Source: Streptomyces aureocirculatus (GTDB lineage: Bacteria > Actinomycetota > Actinomycetes > Streptomycetales > Streptomycetaceae). Taken from it: a DNA stretch of 64,000 nt. Both the position numbers and the translations under genes were made by a program. Shown here in pieces: positions 54,732 through 61,930 of the stretch. Every line of letters starts with the position of its first letter. Position 1 is the stretch's first letter. The stretch spans positions 55,460 to 119,459 of the forward strand of contig NZ_JOAP01000023.1 in the NCBI RefSeq assembly GCF_000720475.1. Direction: 5' to 3'. The notes under the pieces are model-generated. The model searched no databases. It was not told the origin of the DNA and saw nothing but the letters and a program-made list of their open reading frames with translations.

Positions 54732-55076
54732 GTGATTGACGTGGAGCGCATCAGGGCGCTCTCCGAACTGCCCAGCCCGAGACGGGCGGCGCCCAGCCAG
54801 CCCGACGCGGCGGGGATCGTGCGTGCCCTCAGCGGCCTGCGCAATGAAAACGCCGCGATCGCTCAGCCGATCGCGTGGAGCAAAGGCCTGTGCGCGCAGC
54901 ACCCGCTAAAAGAAGGCGATGCGCACGCACCCGTCGCGTTCGGCATGGCCGAGCGCGTGTGCCGCATCTGCCCCATCCGCGCGGCCTGCCGGGACGCCGT
55001 CGGCGCGGCGACGCCGCCGCAGGCGCGCCGGTGGCGCAGTTGGACAGAGGCCGGGGACAGCTCCGCCGAGCAGTAG
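54732..55076 (+). CDS. WhiB-like protein
   Basis: This 114-aa protein carries four Cys in WhiB order: a first Cys in GLCAQHP, then ERVCRICPIRAACRDAV (C-x2-C-x5-C), which would hold a [4Fe-4S] cluster. The usual G(V/I)WGG turn is replaced by TPPQARRWRSW. The GTG at 54732 follows AGGGGGA. The N-terminal ~60 residues are not Wbl-like. WhiB-like genes are common on actinobacterial phages and elements; here it probably regulates the following genes. Confidence 0.72.
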   Translation: MIDVERIRALSELPSPRRAAPSQPDAAGIVRALSGLRNENAAIAQPIAWSKGLCAQHPLKEGDAHAPVAFGMAERVCRICPIRAACRDAVGAATPPQARRWRSWTEAGDSSAEQ

Positions 55077-55399
55077 ATGACCGCCAATCGGCGCCGGATA
55101 CCCGGCGCCCATTGGCATGTCGGAGGGCCGCCCCCCGGATGAGCCTGCGGTGCGCACAGGAAGTGACGGACGCCTTCTCCCCCTACCGATCCGGCGCAGC
55201 CCAGGGAGAGACGCACTGGGACGTCAGCGTTCGCAGACGGGCTTCATGTATGTCGTTCCTCCAGGTCAACGCTTGAAGGTTTCGTGATCGAGGTCACTGC
55301 CGGGGGCTCCCTACGGAATGGACGCCACCTCGAAAGAGAGTAGAATTTAGGTAGAAGGTGAGGGCAGGGAAACTCACCACCTACTTCAAGGAGCACCCC
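55077..55399. promoter_or_regulatory. 323-bp gap with parB promoter
   Basis: No gene is seen. TGGACG (55319-55324), a 16-bp spacer and TAGAAT (55341-55346) form a promoter. The box is preceded by AGAGAG, as at the second promoter near 58735. AAGGAG at 55389-55394 is the parB ribosome site. Confidence 0.65.
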
Positions 55400-56356
55400 G
55401 TGCAGCGCGTCCTCAAGATGAGCCAAATCCACCGCAACCCGCGCCAGCCGCGCGAGTACTTCAACGAGGACGCGCTGAACGAGCTGGCCACGTCGATCGA
55501 CAAGTACGGTCTGATGCAGGCCATCGAGGTGCGCCCCGACAACGAGCGCGGCGGCTACGAGATCGTCGCCGGTGAGCGCCGCTGGCGCGCACACCAGATC
55601 CTCGGCCGCACCAAGATCCGCGCCACGATCATCTCGGAGAAGAACGAACTCCAGCGGTTCAAGCGGTCCATGTCGGAGAACGTCACCCGGGAGGACATGA
55701 CCCCGTTCGAGGAGGCCCACGGCTACCAGCGGATCCTCGACGAGGAAGAAGGCGCGACGATCGAGACCGTCGCCTCCGACTTCGCCAAGACCGCCACGTA
55801 CGTGAAGCTGCGCCTGGCCCTGCTCGACTTGCGTATCGAGATTCAGGAACTGGTGCAGGACGGGAAGATCGGCACGCAGGCAGCGGTGCAGATCGCCGCG
55901 CTGAACTTCGCCAACCAGGGCTCCGTGCTGAGCAAGTTCGTACGCGGCGAGTTCGCTGCGGACAACGAGATCGTCCACTTCGCCTACGCGATGAAGCAGC
56001 AGCAGGACCAAGCCGTCCTCCTGGTCGTCGAGGAGATGACCGAGGAGCAGCGCACCGAACGCGCCGCCGCGCAGAAGAAGACCCGCAGCACGCTCGACAA
56101 GATCGAGCAGGTCCGCGAACTCCTGGACGAGATCGCCAGGACGAAGCCCTTGATGCTCGCGGAAACGCTGGAGACCCAGGTCGGTGCACGGCTGGACCAG
56201 CTGGACCGGGTCGCTGAGTCGCTGACCAAAGCGCGGTGGCAGCTCAAGCAGGCCAAGGCACACGCCGAAGCCCGCGAGCTGGTCAGCGTCAATCCGGAGG
56301 CGGAAGCCGACAGCTCCACCGAGGACAGCGCGGACCGCGAACTGGTTGCCGCCTGA
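55400..56356 (+). CDS. parB: ParB/RepB-type nuclease-domain protein
   Basis: This 318-aa protein has the ParB N-terminal domain with IHRNPRQPREYF, IEVRPDNERGGYEIVAGERRWRA (GERR CTPase-like box) and ENVTREDMTPFEEAHGYQRI, then an HTH (TIETVASDFAKTATYVKLRL). The C-terminus is an acidic coiled coil. GTG at 55400 is preferred over GTG 55358. There is no ParA-type ATPase in the window, so it may be a plasmid partition remnant, a regulator, or a defence protein. Confidence 0.84.
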   Translation: MQRVLKMSQIHRNPRQPREYFNEDALNELATSIDKYGLMQAIEVRPDNERGGYEIVAGERRWRAHQILGRTKIRATIISEKNELQRFKRSMSENVTREDMTPFEEAHGYQRILDEEEGATIETVASDFAKTATYVKLRLALLDLRIEIQELVQDGKIGTQAAVQIAALNFANQGSVLSKFVRGEFAADNEIVHFAYAMKQQQDQAVLLVVEEMTEEQRTERAAAQKKTRSTLDKIEQVRELLDEIARTKPLMLAETLETQVGARLDQLDRVAESLTKARWQLKQAKAHAEARELVSVNPEAEADSSTEDSADRELVAA

Positions 56357-56369
56357 CCACCACGCTCCG

Positions 56370-56398
56370 GGGGGGCGGGCTCCCCTTGCCCGCCCCCC
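56370..56398. terminator. 11-bp GC hairpin after parB
   Basis: GGGGGGCGGGC (56370-56380), a 7-nt loop and GCCCGCCCCCC (56388-56398) pair perfectly 14 bp past the stop. It could end or attenuate transcription before the next small genes. Confidence 0.7.
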
Positions 56399-56465
56399 TC
56401 ACACACGGCACGACCGCATGCCGTGCCCCTTCGCCTCATACACCGCACCGAAAGGCTGCTTAGTC

Positions 56466-56759
56466 ATGCGCTTCAGCGCACCCCTCACCCCCGTCCAAGC
56501 CGAGCTGCTCGGCGAAGACGTGGGCATGATCGCCGCGCTCGCGGCCCAGGCCCTCAACCACGTACACGGAGTGGACATCGAACGCCTGGCGAAAGCCTTC
56601 ACCTCCTCCAACGCCTTGGACGTCACCGCGATCCGCTACCTGAAGCACCTCGAGGACGGCTTGCCGCGTGGCGAAGCAGCGGGCCGAGCTGCGACCGCCC
56701 TCATGCACGACTGGGCAGACGCGGTCCTCAACGCCTCCAGCCGAGGAGATCGGGCGTGA
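56466..56759 (+). CDS. unknown small protein, 97 aa
   Basis: Not recognised. It starts MRFSAPLTPVQAELLGEDVGMIAALAAQALNHVHG and is mostly helical, with a C-terminal helix AATALMHDWADAVLN. It starts after the parB hairpin and overlaps the next gene (GTGA). No TM segment or metal motif is visible. Confidence 0.65.
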   Translation: MRFSAPLTPVQAELLGEDVGMIAALAAQALNHVHGVDIERLAKAFTSSNALDVTAIRYLKHLEDGLPRGEAAGRAATALMHDWADAVLNASSRGDRA

Positions 56760-56971
56760 GCACCGGCCAGAACTGGCGCGACATGTGGCGCCCCGACTTC
56801 GACCGCGACGCCCAGAACCTGTTGCCCGTGAAGGCGCCTGCACGCACACCTGCCCGACCCGACGCCTACGGCACCGAAGCCCTCTTCGGCGAAGTCGTCC
56901 CGGACAGACGCCCCTCCCGCAAGCCCACCGTGAAGGCCGGTGACGTCGAAGGCCAAGACGAGCTGTTCTAA
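56756..56971 (+). CDS. unknown small protein, 71 aa
   Basis: Not recognised. It starts MSTGQNWRDMWRPDFDRDAQ (GTG start overlapping the upstream TGA) and ends VKAGDVEGQDELF; it is hydrophilic and likely disordered. Translational coupling to the previous gene suggests they work together. Confidence 0.6.
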   Translation: MSTGQNWRDMWRPDFDRDAQNLLPVKAPARTPARPDAYGTEALFGEVVPDRRPSRKPTVKAGDVEGQDELF

Positions 56972-56989
56972 CCCTCCACACGGAGCCGA

Positions 56990-57022
56990 CAGGGCCTTGG
57001 CCGCCTTCCGCGGCCTGCCCTG
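56990..57022. terminator. imperfect stem-loop
   Basis: CAGGGC (56990-56995) and GGCCGC (56999-57004) pair with GCGGCC (57010-57015) and GCCCTG (57017-57022), with a CTTCC loop and a small bulge. It lies between the 71-aa and 292-aa genes. Confidence 0.5.
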
Positions 57023-57073
57023 CGACAGCTCCCCGGATCGCTGATGCCCAACTCCCGACAGGAACGAGCATTC

Positions 57074-57952
57074 ATGCCCATCTACCTGCACGAACCCACC
57101 TCCGAGCGCCCGCGGGACGGCAAGGGGTACAACCGCCTCAGCCTCAACGCACACATGGGAGCAGGCGGGGCGCAGTGCGCTCTGCGCCCCACCTCATATG
57201 CGACCCTCTTCGAGAGCTACGACACGCGACGCGCACGGTGGGGCGGTTTCGGCTCCTGCCCGCGAGCGGGGGCCTGCGAGACCTGCTCCCTGCTGAACCA
57301 CCCCCTCTCGGCGTCGCCGCGCCCGGTTCCGTTCAACGCGGCCAAGGTCTTGGTCCGCATCGACACCAGGTACCCCGACAGCTCCGCGCTCTCAGCCGCA
57401 CCGACCACCCGCCTGTGGATGACGGACGACCCGGACGACGCCTGCTATCGCGACCACGGGCAGATATGGAACTGGTTCAGCCTGCGTCACCTCAAAGGCT
57501 GGGAACTCGGCCGGACCTACCGCGACGAGATCGGAAACGGTTTCTGGCTGCACCGCACACCCGACGCTTGCACCCCGCACGTGCAGGTCCGGGCCCGGCA
57601 GCGCCCTTCGTCGACCCGGCACGCCTTCGTCGTCGGCACGACGAGAGCCGCCCTGCTCACGTGCTTCGGCCGCTGCCTCCACAGCGACGGGCGGTTGCTC
57701 AATGTGATCGGCCATCACGTCCCGGCCGTGGTCGATGACGGTGTTCTCCCGTTGCACCCCACGGAGTTGCATCCGCCTCACGGCGCTGTCCGCAGCCGGC
57801 ATCTGGAGCTCGACTCCCACTGGGGCGCGTGCACACTCGTGCTGCGGCAAGAGCGGACCCGGCTTGCCCAGTTGTCGTTCGACGGTTCCACCTGGACACC
57901 GGCGCAGATACGCGGTGCGGCGGCGGCGCTGCTCGCGCACACGGAGGAGTGA
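57074..57952 (+). CDS. unknown protein, 292 aa
   Basis: Not recognised. It starts MPIYLHEPTSERPRDGKG. It contains an early Cys pattern (CALRPT, then CPRAGACETC at about residues 62-71), a Trp-rich middle (HGQIWNWFSLRHLKGWELG) and many Arg/His, suggesting a zinc-bearing nucleic-acid-associated protein; that is speculation. ATG 57074 is preferred to 57044. The next gene begins 4 bp downstream. Confidence 0.65.
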   Translation: MPIYLHEPTSERPRDGKGYNRLSLNAHMGAGGAQCALRPTSYATLFESYDTRRARWGGFGSCPRAGACETCSLLNHPLSASPRPVPFNAAKVLVRIDTRYPDSSALSAAPTTRLWMTDDPDDACYRDHGQIWNWFSLRHLKGWELGRTYRDEIGNGFWLHRTPDACTPHVQVRARQRPSSTRHAFVVGTTRAALLTCFGRCLHSDGRLLNVIGHHVPAVVDDGVLPLHPTELHPPHGAVRSRHLELDSHWGACTLVLRQERTRLAQLSFDGSTWTPAQIRGAAAALLAHTEE

Positions 57953-57956
57953 GCAC

Positions 57957-58697
57957 ATGGCCACGTACGTGCCGCCGCCCCCGAGCTACCTGCCGGGGGA
58001 ACACCTCCCTGACTCGGCGGCTTCGCCGTGGGCCTGCCGCTCGTGCCGCACGCCATGGCCGTGCAGCACCGCCTCCCCCTACCTGACTCAGGGCCGCTGC
58101 CAGGGCGGATCTCCGACGTTCTGGGAGAAGAGACTGCCACGCAGCTGGCACACCGGGCCGCCCTGCTACAGCCCGGCGGACAAGCTGAGGGCCCAGGCGG
58201 AGGAAATCCGTCAGTACCCCCGGGCGCACCCTCATTACCCGCCGGCGAGACCGCCCAAGCCGCGCCGTAAACGGCGTCAGTGCCCGCCGTTCAACCACGT
58301 GCCCTCGGGGCCCGGTGATGTCGGGCCGGGCACATGCCTGTGGGTGAAGCCGGGTGGTTTGCACCCAGGGTGGGGGGACATCCACCGCTTGGCCATGCTG
58401 ATCCGCGCGGACTGCGAGGTCTGTGATGTGTGGGTCCATGAGGACGGCACCGTGCATCGGGTGAAGCCTCATCTTCTGCTCTTGGACACGAGCGTGATGC
58501 GACGGTCCTCCTCAACACCCGGTCGCACGCCTGGAGGTGATTCCGGAACCGCCCCGCAGTGGCTGCGGTGGACGGTCGCCGATCACTTGGCGCACTGCGG
58601 CTCAGGGCCGAGTGAGGGGCCCGTGGATCGCTTCACGCAGCAGAACTTGTTCAACGTGGCCCAACTCCAGGAAGTGCAGGGCGGGTTGCGTGGGTAG
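57957..58697 (+). CDS. unknown Cys-rich protein, 246 aa
   Basis: Not recognised. It starts MATYVPPPPSYLPGEHLP (ATG with a GGAGG site). Cysteines at CRSCRTPWPC, GRCQGG, the CEVCD pair and GTCLW suggest metal binding. A Pro/Arg-rich stretch (PPARPPKPRRKRRQCPP) looks DNA-binding. It ends at a TAG before the second shared promoter. Confidence 0.62.
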   Translation: MATYVPPPPSYLPGEHLPDSAASPWACRSCRTPWPCSTASPYLTQGRCQGGSPTFWEKRLPRSWHTGPPCYSPADKLRAQAEEIRQYPRAHPHYPPARPPKPRRKRRQCPPFNHVPSGPGDVGPGTCLWVKPGGLHPGWGDIHRLAMLIRADCEVCDVWVHEDGTVHRVKPHLLLLDTSVMRRSSSTPGRTPGGDSGTAPQWLRWTVADHLAHCGSGPSEGPVDRFTQQNLFNVAQLQEVQGGLRG

Positions 58698-58712
58698 GTC
58701 GCAGTACCGAAG

Positions 58713-58740
58713 TAGACACCCACCCTGAAGAGAGTAGAAT
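58713..58740 (+). promoter_or_regulatory. second shared promoter of the small-gene block
   Basis: TAGACA (58713-58718), 16 bp, TAGAAT (58735-58740), preceded by GAAGAGAG. This matches the parB promoter closely (T(G/A)GAC-N16-TAGAAT with AGAGAG before the -10), so the same regulator or sigma factor may read both. Confidence 0.65.
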
Positions 58741-58798
58741 TATCACATCAGGAAGAGGGGCCCGCCTGCCGGGCGGGGCCGGAACGAAAAGAGGAAGC

Positions 58799-59038
58799 AT
58801 GCCCACCATCGCACCCGTCGACGCCTTCGACGCGCTCGGCGTACTCGCACCCGAATGCGGGGAGTGCGAAGGCTCCGGCATGGTCACGTACTGCCACGGC
58901 CCCTTCGAGCGGGCGCGGGAATGCGAGCACTGCCACGGCTCCGGCCGCCATCTTCCCTGCCCGCACTGCACCGACGGGACGCACCCCCAAAGCGGCGACA
59001 CCTGCCCCACCTGCGACGGATACGCCGCACTCACCTGA
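58799..59038 (+). CDS. DnaJ-zinc-finger-like small protein
   Basis: This 79-aa protein has four CxxC motifs in DnaJ order: CGECEGSG, CEHCHGSG, CPHCTDG and CPTCDGYA. Two would share each of two zinc ions. It has no J domain. It may act as a redox or chaperone adaptor or bind nucleic acid. The ATG at 58799 follows GAGGAAG. Confidence 0.75.
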   Translation: MPTIAPVDAFDALGVLAPECGECEGSGMVTYCHGPFERARECEHCHGSGRHLPCPHCTDGTHPQSGDTCPTCDGYAALT

Positions 59039-59071
59039 CCCCTAATAGGTCACGACGAAAGGAACTGCATC

Positions 59072-59332
59072 ATGAATCTGGGAGACGGCATCGCCTGCGA
59101 AGCCCTCGCCAAGGGTCTGCACGTCATCCGCTCGACGGAGCTGGGACTCATGCGCCTCGCCATCCCTCTGCCGGAAGGAGGCGTGCAGCACTTCGAGCGC
59201 CCCATGAACGGCGGACCGGAGTACTGGCGGGCCACGACCTTCGAGGATCGCGCATCAGGCTTCACGATCGACGAACCCATAACCGCCGAATGGGGCATTG
59301 CCCTCGACTCTCTCGCCAACAGCGGCCGATAG
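59072..59332 (+). CDS. unknown small protein, 86 aa
   Basis: Not recognised. MNLGDGIACEALAKGLHV then FERPMNGGPEYWRATTFEDRASGFTIDEPITAEWGI suggests a small beta-rich fold. AAAGGA at 59059-59064 is its ribosome site. It is preceded by the ATAGGTCACGA motif (59047-59057). Confidence 0.62.
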   Translation: MNLGDGIACEALAKGLHVIRSTELGLMRLAIPLPEGGVQHFERPMNGGPEYWRATTFEDRASGFTIDEPITAEWGIALDSLANSGR

Positions 59333-59341
59333 GAGCACGTC

Positions 59342-59530
59342 ATGACGCTCGACAAGAACACCATCGTCACCCCCGTCGCCCACAAGACCAAGGACGAGCT
59401 GCGGCCGTTCGGCCGCGTCGTCAGCTACGCCGAAGCAGTCCCCTTCGGCGAGCAGCTGAACATGGTCCTGCGGGACGGCATGCACAAGCCGCTGCCCTAC
59501 TACGACGACGAACTCGCGATCGTCGACTGA
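59342..59530 (+). CDS. unknown small protein, 62 aa
   Basis: Not recognised. It starts MTLDKNTIVTPVAHKTKDEL and ends with an acidic PYYDDELAIVD. It follows the 86-aa gene by 9 bp with a GGAGC site, so it is co-expressed. Confidence 0.58.
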   Translation: MTLDKNTIVTPVAHKTKDELRPFGRVVSYAEAVPFGEQLNMVLRDGMHKPLPYYDDELAIVD

Positions 59531-59537
59531 CTCCAAA

Positions 59538-59717
59538 ATAGGTCGCGATAGAAACTCGTGTTAGGTTCGTTCACGTGATCGAGCCCGGGCACGGCTCGAC
59601 CACCAACCGACTTCTGGACGGGCAGCGACCCCCCGCGCCCAGCCCGCCCAGAACGGCTCGTCCGATACGAGCCACCCCTCCGGCCGGGACCCGCCCCCAG
59701 CGGGTCCCGGCCCACCC
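59538..59717. other. 180-bp leader with three hairpins
   Basis: Hairpin 1: TCGAGCC (59579-59585) with GGCTCGA (59593-59599). Hairpin 2: GGCTCGT (59655-59661) with ACGAGCC (59667-59673). Hairpin 3: GGCCGGGACCCGC (59682-59694) with GCGGGTCCCGGCC (59700-59712), 13 bp perfect. Hairpins 1 and 2 share arms and can swap partners. An 8-bp TCACGTGA palindrome precedes hairpin 1. No T run follows. Confidence 0.65.
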
Positions 59718-59999
59718 ATGGAGAACCAGATGCCTGCCATCCACCCCACCGAGACACCCTCGGCAGCAGACGACGCCCTGTACCAGGCGCACATCGCCGA
59801 GCGGTACGGGCGCCCGGTCCACGAGATCCTCTGGGAGGAGACCCGGCGCCCGCTGCCCGAACTCCTCAAGGAACGCCACCGCCGCAGCCCGCGTCCAGTA
59901 CCGCTGCATCACCGCGAACCGCAGCCCGACCCGGACGCCGAAGCCCACCGTGCCGCCCTCCTTGAAGCAGTCACACCACGACGCCGGGGCGCCGCGTGA
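59718..59999 (+). CDS. unknown small protein, 93 aa
   Basis: Not recognised. A helix DALYQAHIAERYGRPVHEILWEETRRPLPELLKERHRR is followed by a Pro/His-rich tail. ATG 59718 sits 5 nt after hairpin 3; ATG 59730 is the alternative. It overlaps the VRR-NUC gene by 4 nt (GTGA), which implies coupling. Confidence 0.6.
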   Translation: MENQMPAIHPTETPSAADDALYQAHIAERYGRPVHEILWEETRRPLPELLKERHRRSPRPVPLHHREPQPDPDAEAHRAALLEAVTPRRRGAA

Positions 60000-60316
60000 C
60001 CGAAGAACAGTTCCGGTGCCACGTCCGTAAGATCGCCGCCCTTCGCGGCTGGACGCTCACCTACCACACGCACAACTCTCGCCGCAGTGACGCTGGTTGG
60101 CCCGATGAGGTCTACGGACATCCCAAGGCCAAGCGAACCATCTTCGCTGAATTCAAGTCGGACACCGGGCGGATACGTCCCGCTCAGCGCGACTGGCTCC
60201 AGCACCTCCAGGCGTGCGGCTTCGAGGCTGCGCTGTGGCGCCCCAAGGACCCTGATCACATCGTCACTGTCCTCGCCCCTGACGGCCCCCGTGCCGAACT
60301 CCCCGACACCTTCTGA
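59996..60316 (+). CDS. VRR-NUC domain nuclease
   Basis: This 106-aa PD-(D/E)xK-type nuclease has GWPDEVYG (Asp of the catalytic pair), IFAEFKSDTGRIRPAQRDWLQHL (ExK) and a C-terminal EAALWRPKD. Stand-alone VRR-NUCs are found in phages and mobile elements, where they act on Holliday junctions or foreign DNA. The GTG start overlaps the previous stop. Confidence 0.82.
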   Translation: MTEEQFRCHVRKIAALRGWTLTYHTHNSRRSDAGWPDEVYGHPKAKRTIFAEFKSDTGRIRPAQRDWLQHLQACGFEAALWRPKDPDHIVTVLAPDGPRAELPDTF

Positions 60317-60334
60317 CCGAGGAAACCCCACACC

Positions 60335-60454
60335 GTGCACAACCGCTCCCAGCAGGCCAGCCAGATACCGCCCATGCCCGGCGCCAGCTGGTGCGGCTCA
60401 TGCGACAGCTGGTTCAACCCCATCACCAACACCTGCCGCTGCAACAACCGCTGA
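60335..60454 (+). CDS. 39-aa Cys-rich microprotein
   Basis: GTG at 60335 encodes VHNRSQQASQIPPMP then WCGSCDSWFNPITNTCRCNNR and a stop. The C-x2-C-x10-C-x-C pattern predicts one zinc ribbon. GAGGAAA lies 10 nt upstream. It fits between two genes on the same strand with no overlap. Its size makes it provisional. Confidence 0.55.
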   Translation: MHNRSQQASQIPPMPGASWCGSCDSWFNPITNTCRCNNR

Positions 60455-60474
60455 CCATACGCCAGGAGCCGGAG

Positions 60475-60642
60475 ATGGAACCCCCGCCTCACGCACGAGA
60501 CAAATCCCCAGAACAGGGGCTCACCGAGATCGCCCGCCTTGCCAACGCCCTGTGCGAGCACCTCACCGACAACCAATGGCAACTGTCTGCCCGCATCCGG
60601 CAGCTCGCCGAAGCCACCCTGCCCCACGCCGGAGAACACTGA
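60475..60642 (+). CDS. unknown small protein, 55 aa
   Basis: Not recognised. ATG 60475 (GGAG just before) starts MEPPPHARDKSPEQGLTEI; it has one long amphipathic helix (LTEIARLANALCEHLTDNQ). The stop overlaps the next ATG (TGATG). Confidence 0.58.
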   Translation: MEPPPHARDKSPEQGLTEIARLANALCEHLTDNQWQLSARIRQLAEATLPHAGEH

Positions 60643-60911
60643 TGCACGCCCGCTTCGTCCCGCTGCCCGACAAACGGTCCGCTCACGCGACGCACGAGAC
60701 CGCCAAGGTGCTCCGCGACCGCCCCACCGAGTGGGCCCACGTGGACACGCACCCCAACAGCAACCGGGCCTCCAACCAGGCCCACCGCATCCGCACGGGC
60801 AAGCTCGCCGCATTCCGTCCCGCCGGCGCGTTCGAAGCCACCATCAGAAACGACCACGAAGAGACCTTCGACGTCTACGCCCGCTACATCGGACCCACCG
60901 CCACACCGTGA
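60642..60911 (+). CDS. unknown small protein, 89 aa
   Basis: Not recognised. It starts MHARFVPLPDKRSAHATHETAKVLRDRPTEW and contains ASNQAHRIRTGKLAAFRPAGAFEATIRN, possibly a small DNA-binding fold. Its ATG and stop overlap both neighbours, so it is part of the operon. Confidence 0.6.
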   Translation: MHARFVPLPDKRSAHATHETAKVLRDRPTEWAHVDTHPNSNRASNQAHRIRTGKLAAFRPAGAFEATIRNDHEETFDVYARYIGPTATP

Positions 60912-61546
60912 ATCTCCTCCCCCGAGCGACGGTCACCGACACGTACAAGAACTTCGCGGATCTCGCCGCCCACGAGTCCGAAGGCATCGACTGGTCGCGC
61001 GAAGTCCTCCGAGTCCCCGCCTCGGACTTGTCGCACATCGCCATCCACGGGGGTGGCATCGAGGTCGGCACCACCGAAGCCGCTCGTGCCGCCGCCGGCG
61101 ACAGCCACACCTTCTACTCGTTCCGAGGAAAGAAGGCATCGAACCGAGCCCTCCACATCACCTCAAGCCGCTTCGACGAGCCCACGTGCCTGTCCCTCCA
61201 GGCCGACATGACGCGCACGGTGTCGTGGCACGGTTTCCACGACCCGCTCAAGGTGACCGAAGTCGGGGGGCTCGACGAACACCTCGGCCTGTGGATCACC
61301 CGCTCGCTGGAGCACGCGGGCTTTCCCGTCACGGGCGCCGCCCCCGAACGAGCCGGACGCGATCCCCGCAACATCTGCAACCGGAACCTCACAGGCCAGG
61401 GCGTCCAGCTTGAGCTGTCGACCGCTCAGAGGGCGGCCTTCTTCCGTGACGGTGCCACCAGCGCCGGTAACCGGAAGAACACGACCGCAGAGTTCGCTCT
61501 GTACATCGAGGCCGTGCAGGCCGCCTACCGGCGCATGCGCGCCTGA
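60908..61546 (+). CDS. poly-gamma-glutamate hydrolase family protein
   Basis: This 212-aa protein resembles phage PghP-type hydrolases (PF05908): DTYKNFADLAAHE, SHIAIHGGGIEVGTTEAA (zinc-site His/Glu), LHITSSRFDEP and SWHGFHDP. Such enzymes cut poly-gamma-glutamate capsules of hosts or rivals. No signal peptide is seen, so release by lysis or another role is possible. The GTG start overlaps the upstream TGA. Confidence 0.8.
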   Translation: MNLLPRATVTDTYKNFADLAAHESEGIDWSREVLRVPASDLSHIAIHGGGIEVGTTEAARAAAGDSHTFYSFRGKKASNRALHITSSRFDEPTCLSLQADMTRTVSWHGFHDPLKVTEVGGLDEHLGLWITRSLEHAGFPVTGAAPERAGRDPRNICNRNLTGQGVQLELSTAQRAAFFRDGATSAGNRKNTTAEFALYIEAVQAAYRRMRA

Positions 61547-61930
61547 CACTGTGACCGGCGGGCGCAGCACACGCTCAGAGCCTGACGCTGTCGAAAATCT
61601 TGCAGATGTGGAGCTCGTCGAGCATGGCCGACAGATAGATCTCGCCTTCCCTTGCAGCGGATTTCCGCTGCTCAGCTGGCCTCTGTGGTTCCTGCGGAGG
61701 GCGGGATCACGCCCTTCCGGTAACGGTTTCGCGAACGCCAGAGCTGCGCCCTGGGGTGCGGAAGCGGCGGGGGCGCACTGGTCGGCCCCTGACGGCCTCG
61801 GTCTCCTGTCCCAGACCCAGGTGCACACGGGCGTCTCAGCTCTCGGCGGGGGTGGCGGGCTGGCCTGCTTGCCAGGAATCGGATCGCCATCAACGAGGTT
61901 GGTGGGAGACGAGCCGATATTGGAGGGGTC
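61547..61930. other. 384-bp gap with inverted repeats
   Basis: No gene is supported. GAGCCTGACGCTGTC plus ATCTTG (61578-61602) recurs inverted at 63003-63033. GCAGCGGA-TT-TCCGCTGC at 61654-61671 is an 18-bp dyad. The minus strand shows an open frame ending at 61576 (LDELHICKIFDSVRL) of unknown origin. GGAGGGG at 61922-61928 is the ribosome site of the oxidoreductase. Confidence 0.55.

Noticed and set aside
56370..56398. origin-type iteron
   Set aside because: A single perfect hairpin directly after a stop codon fits a terminator better.
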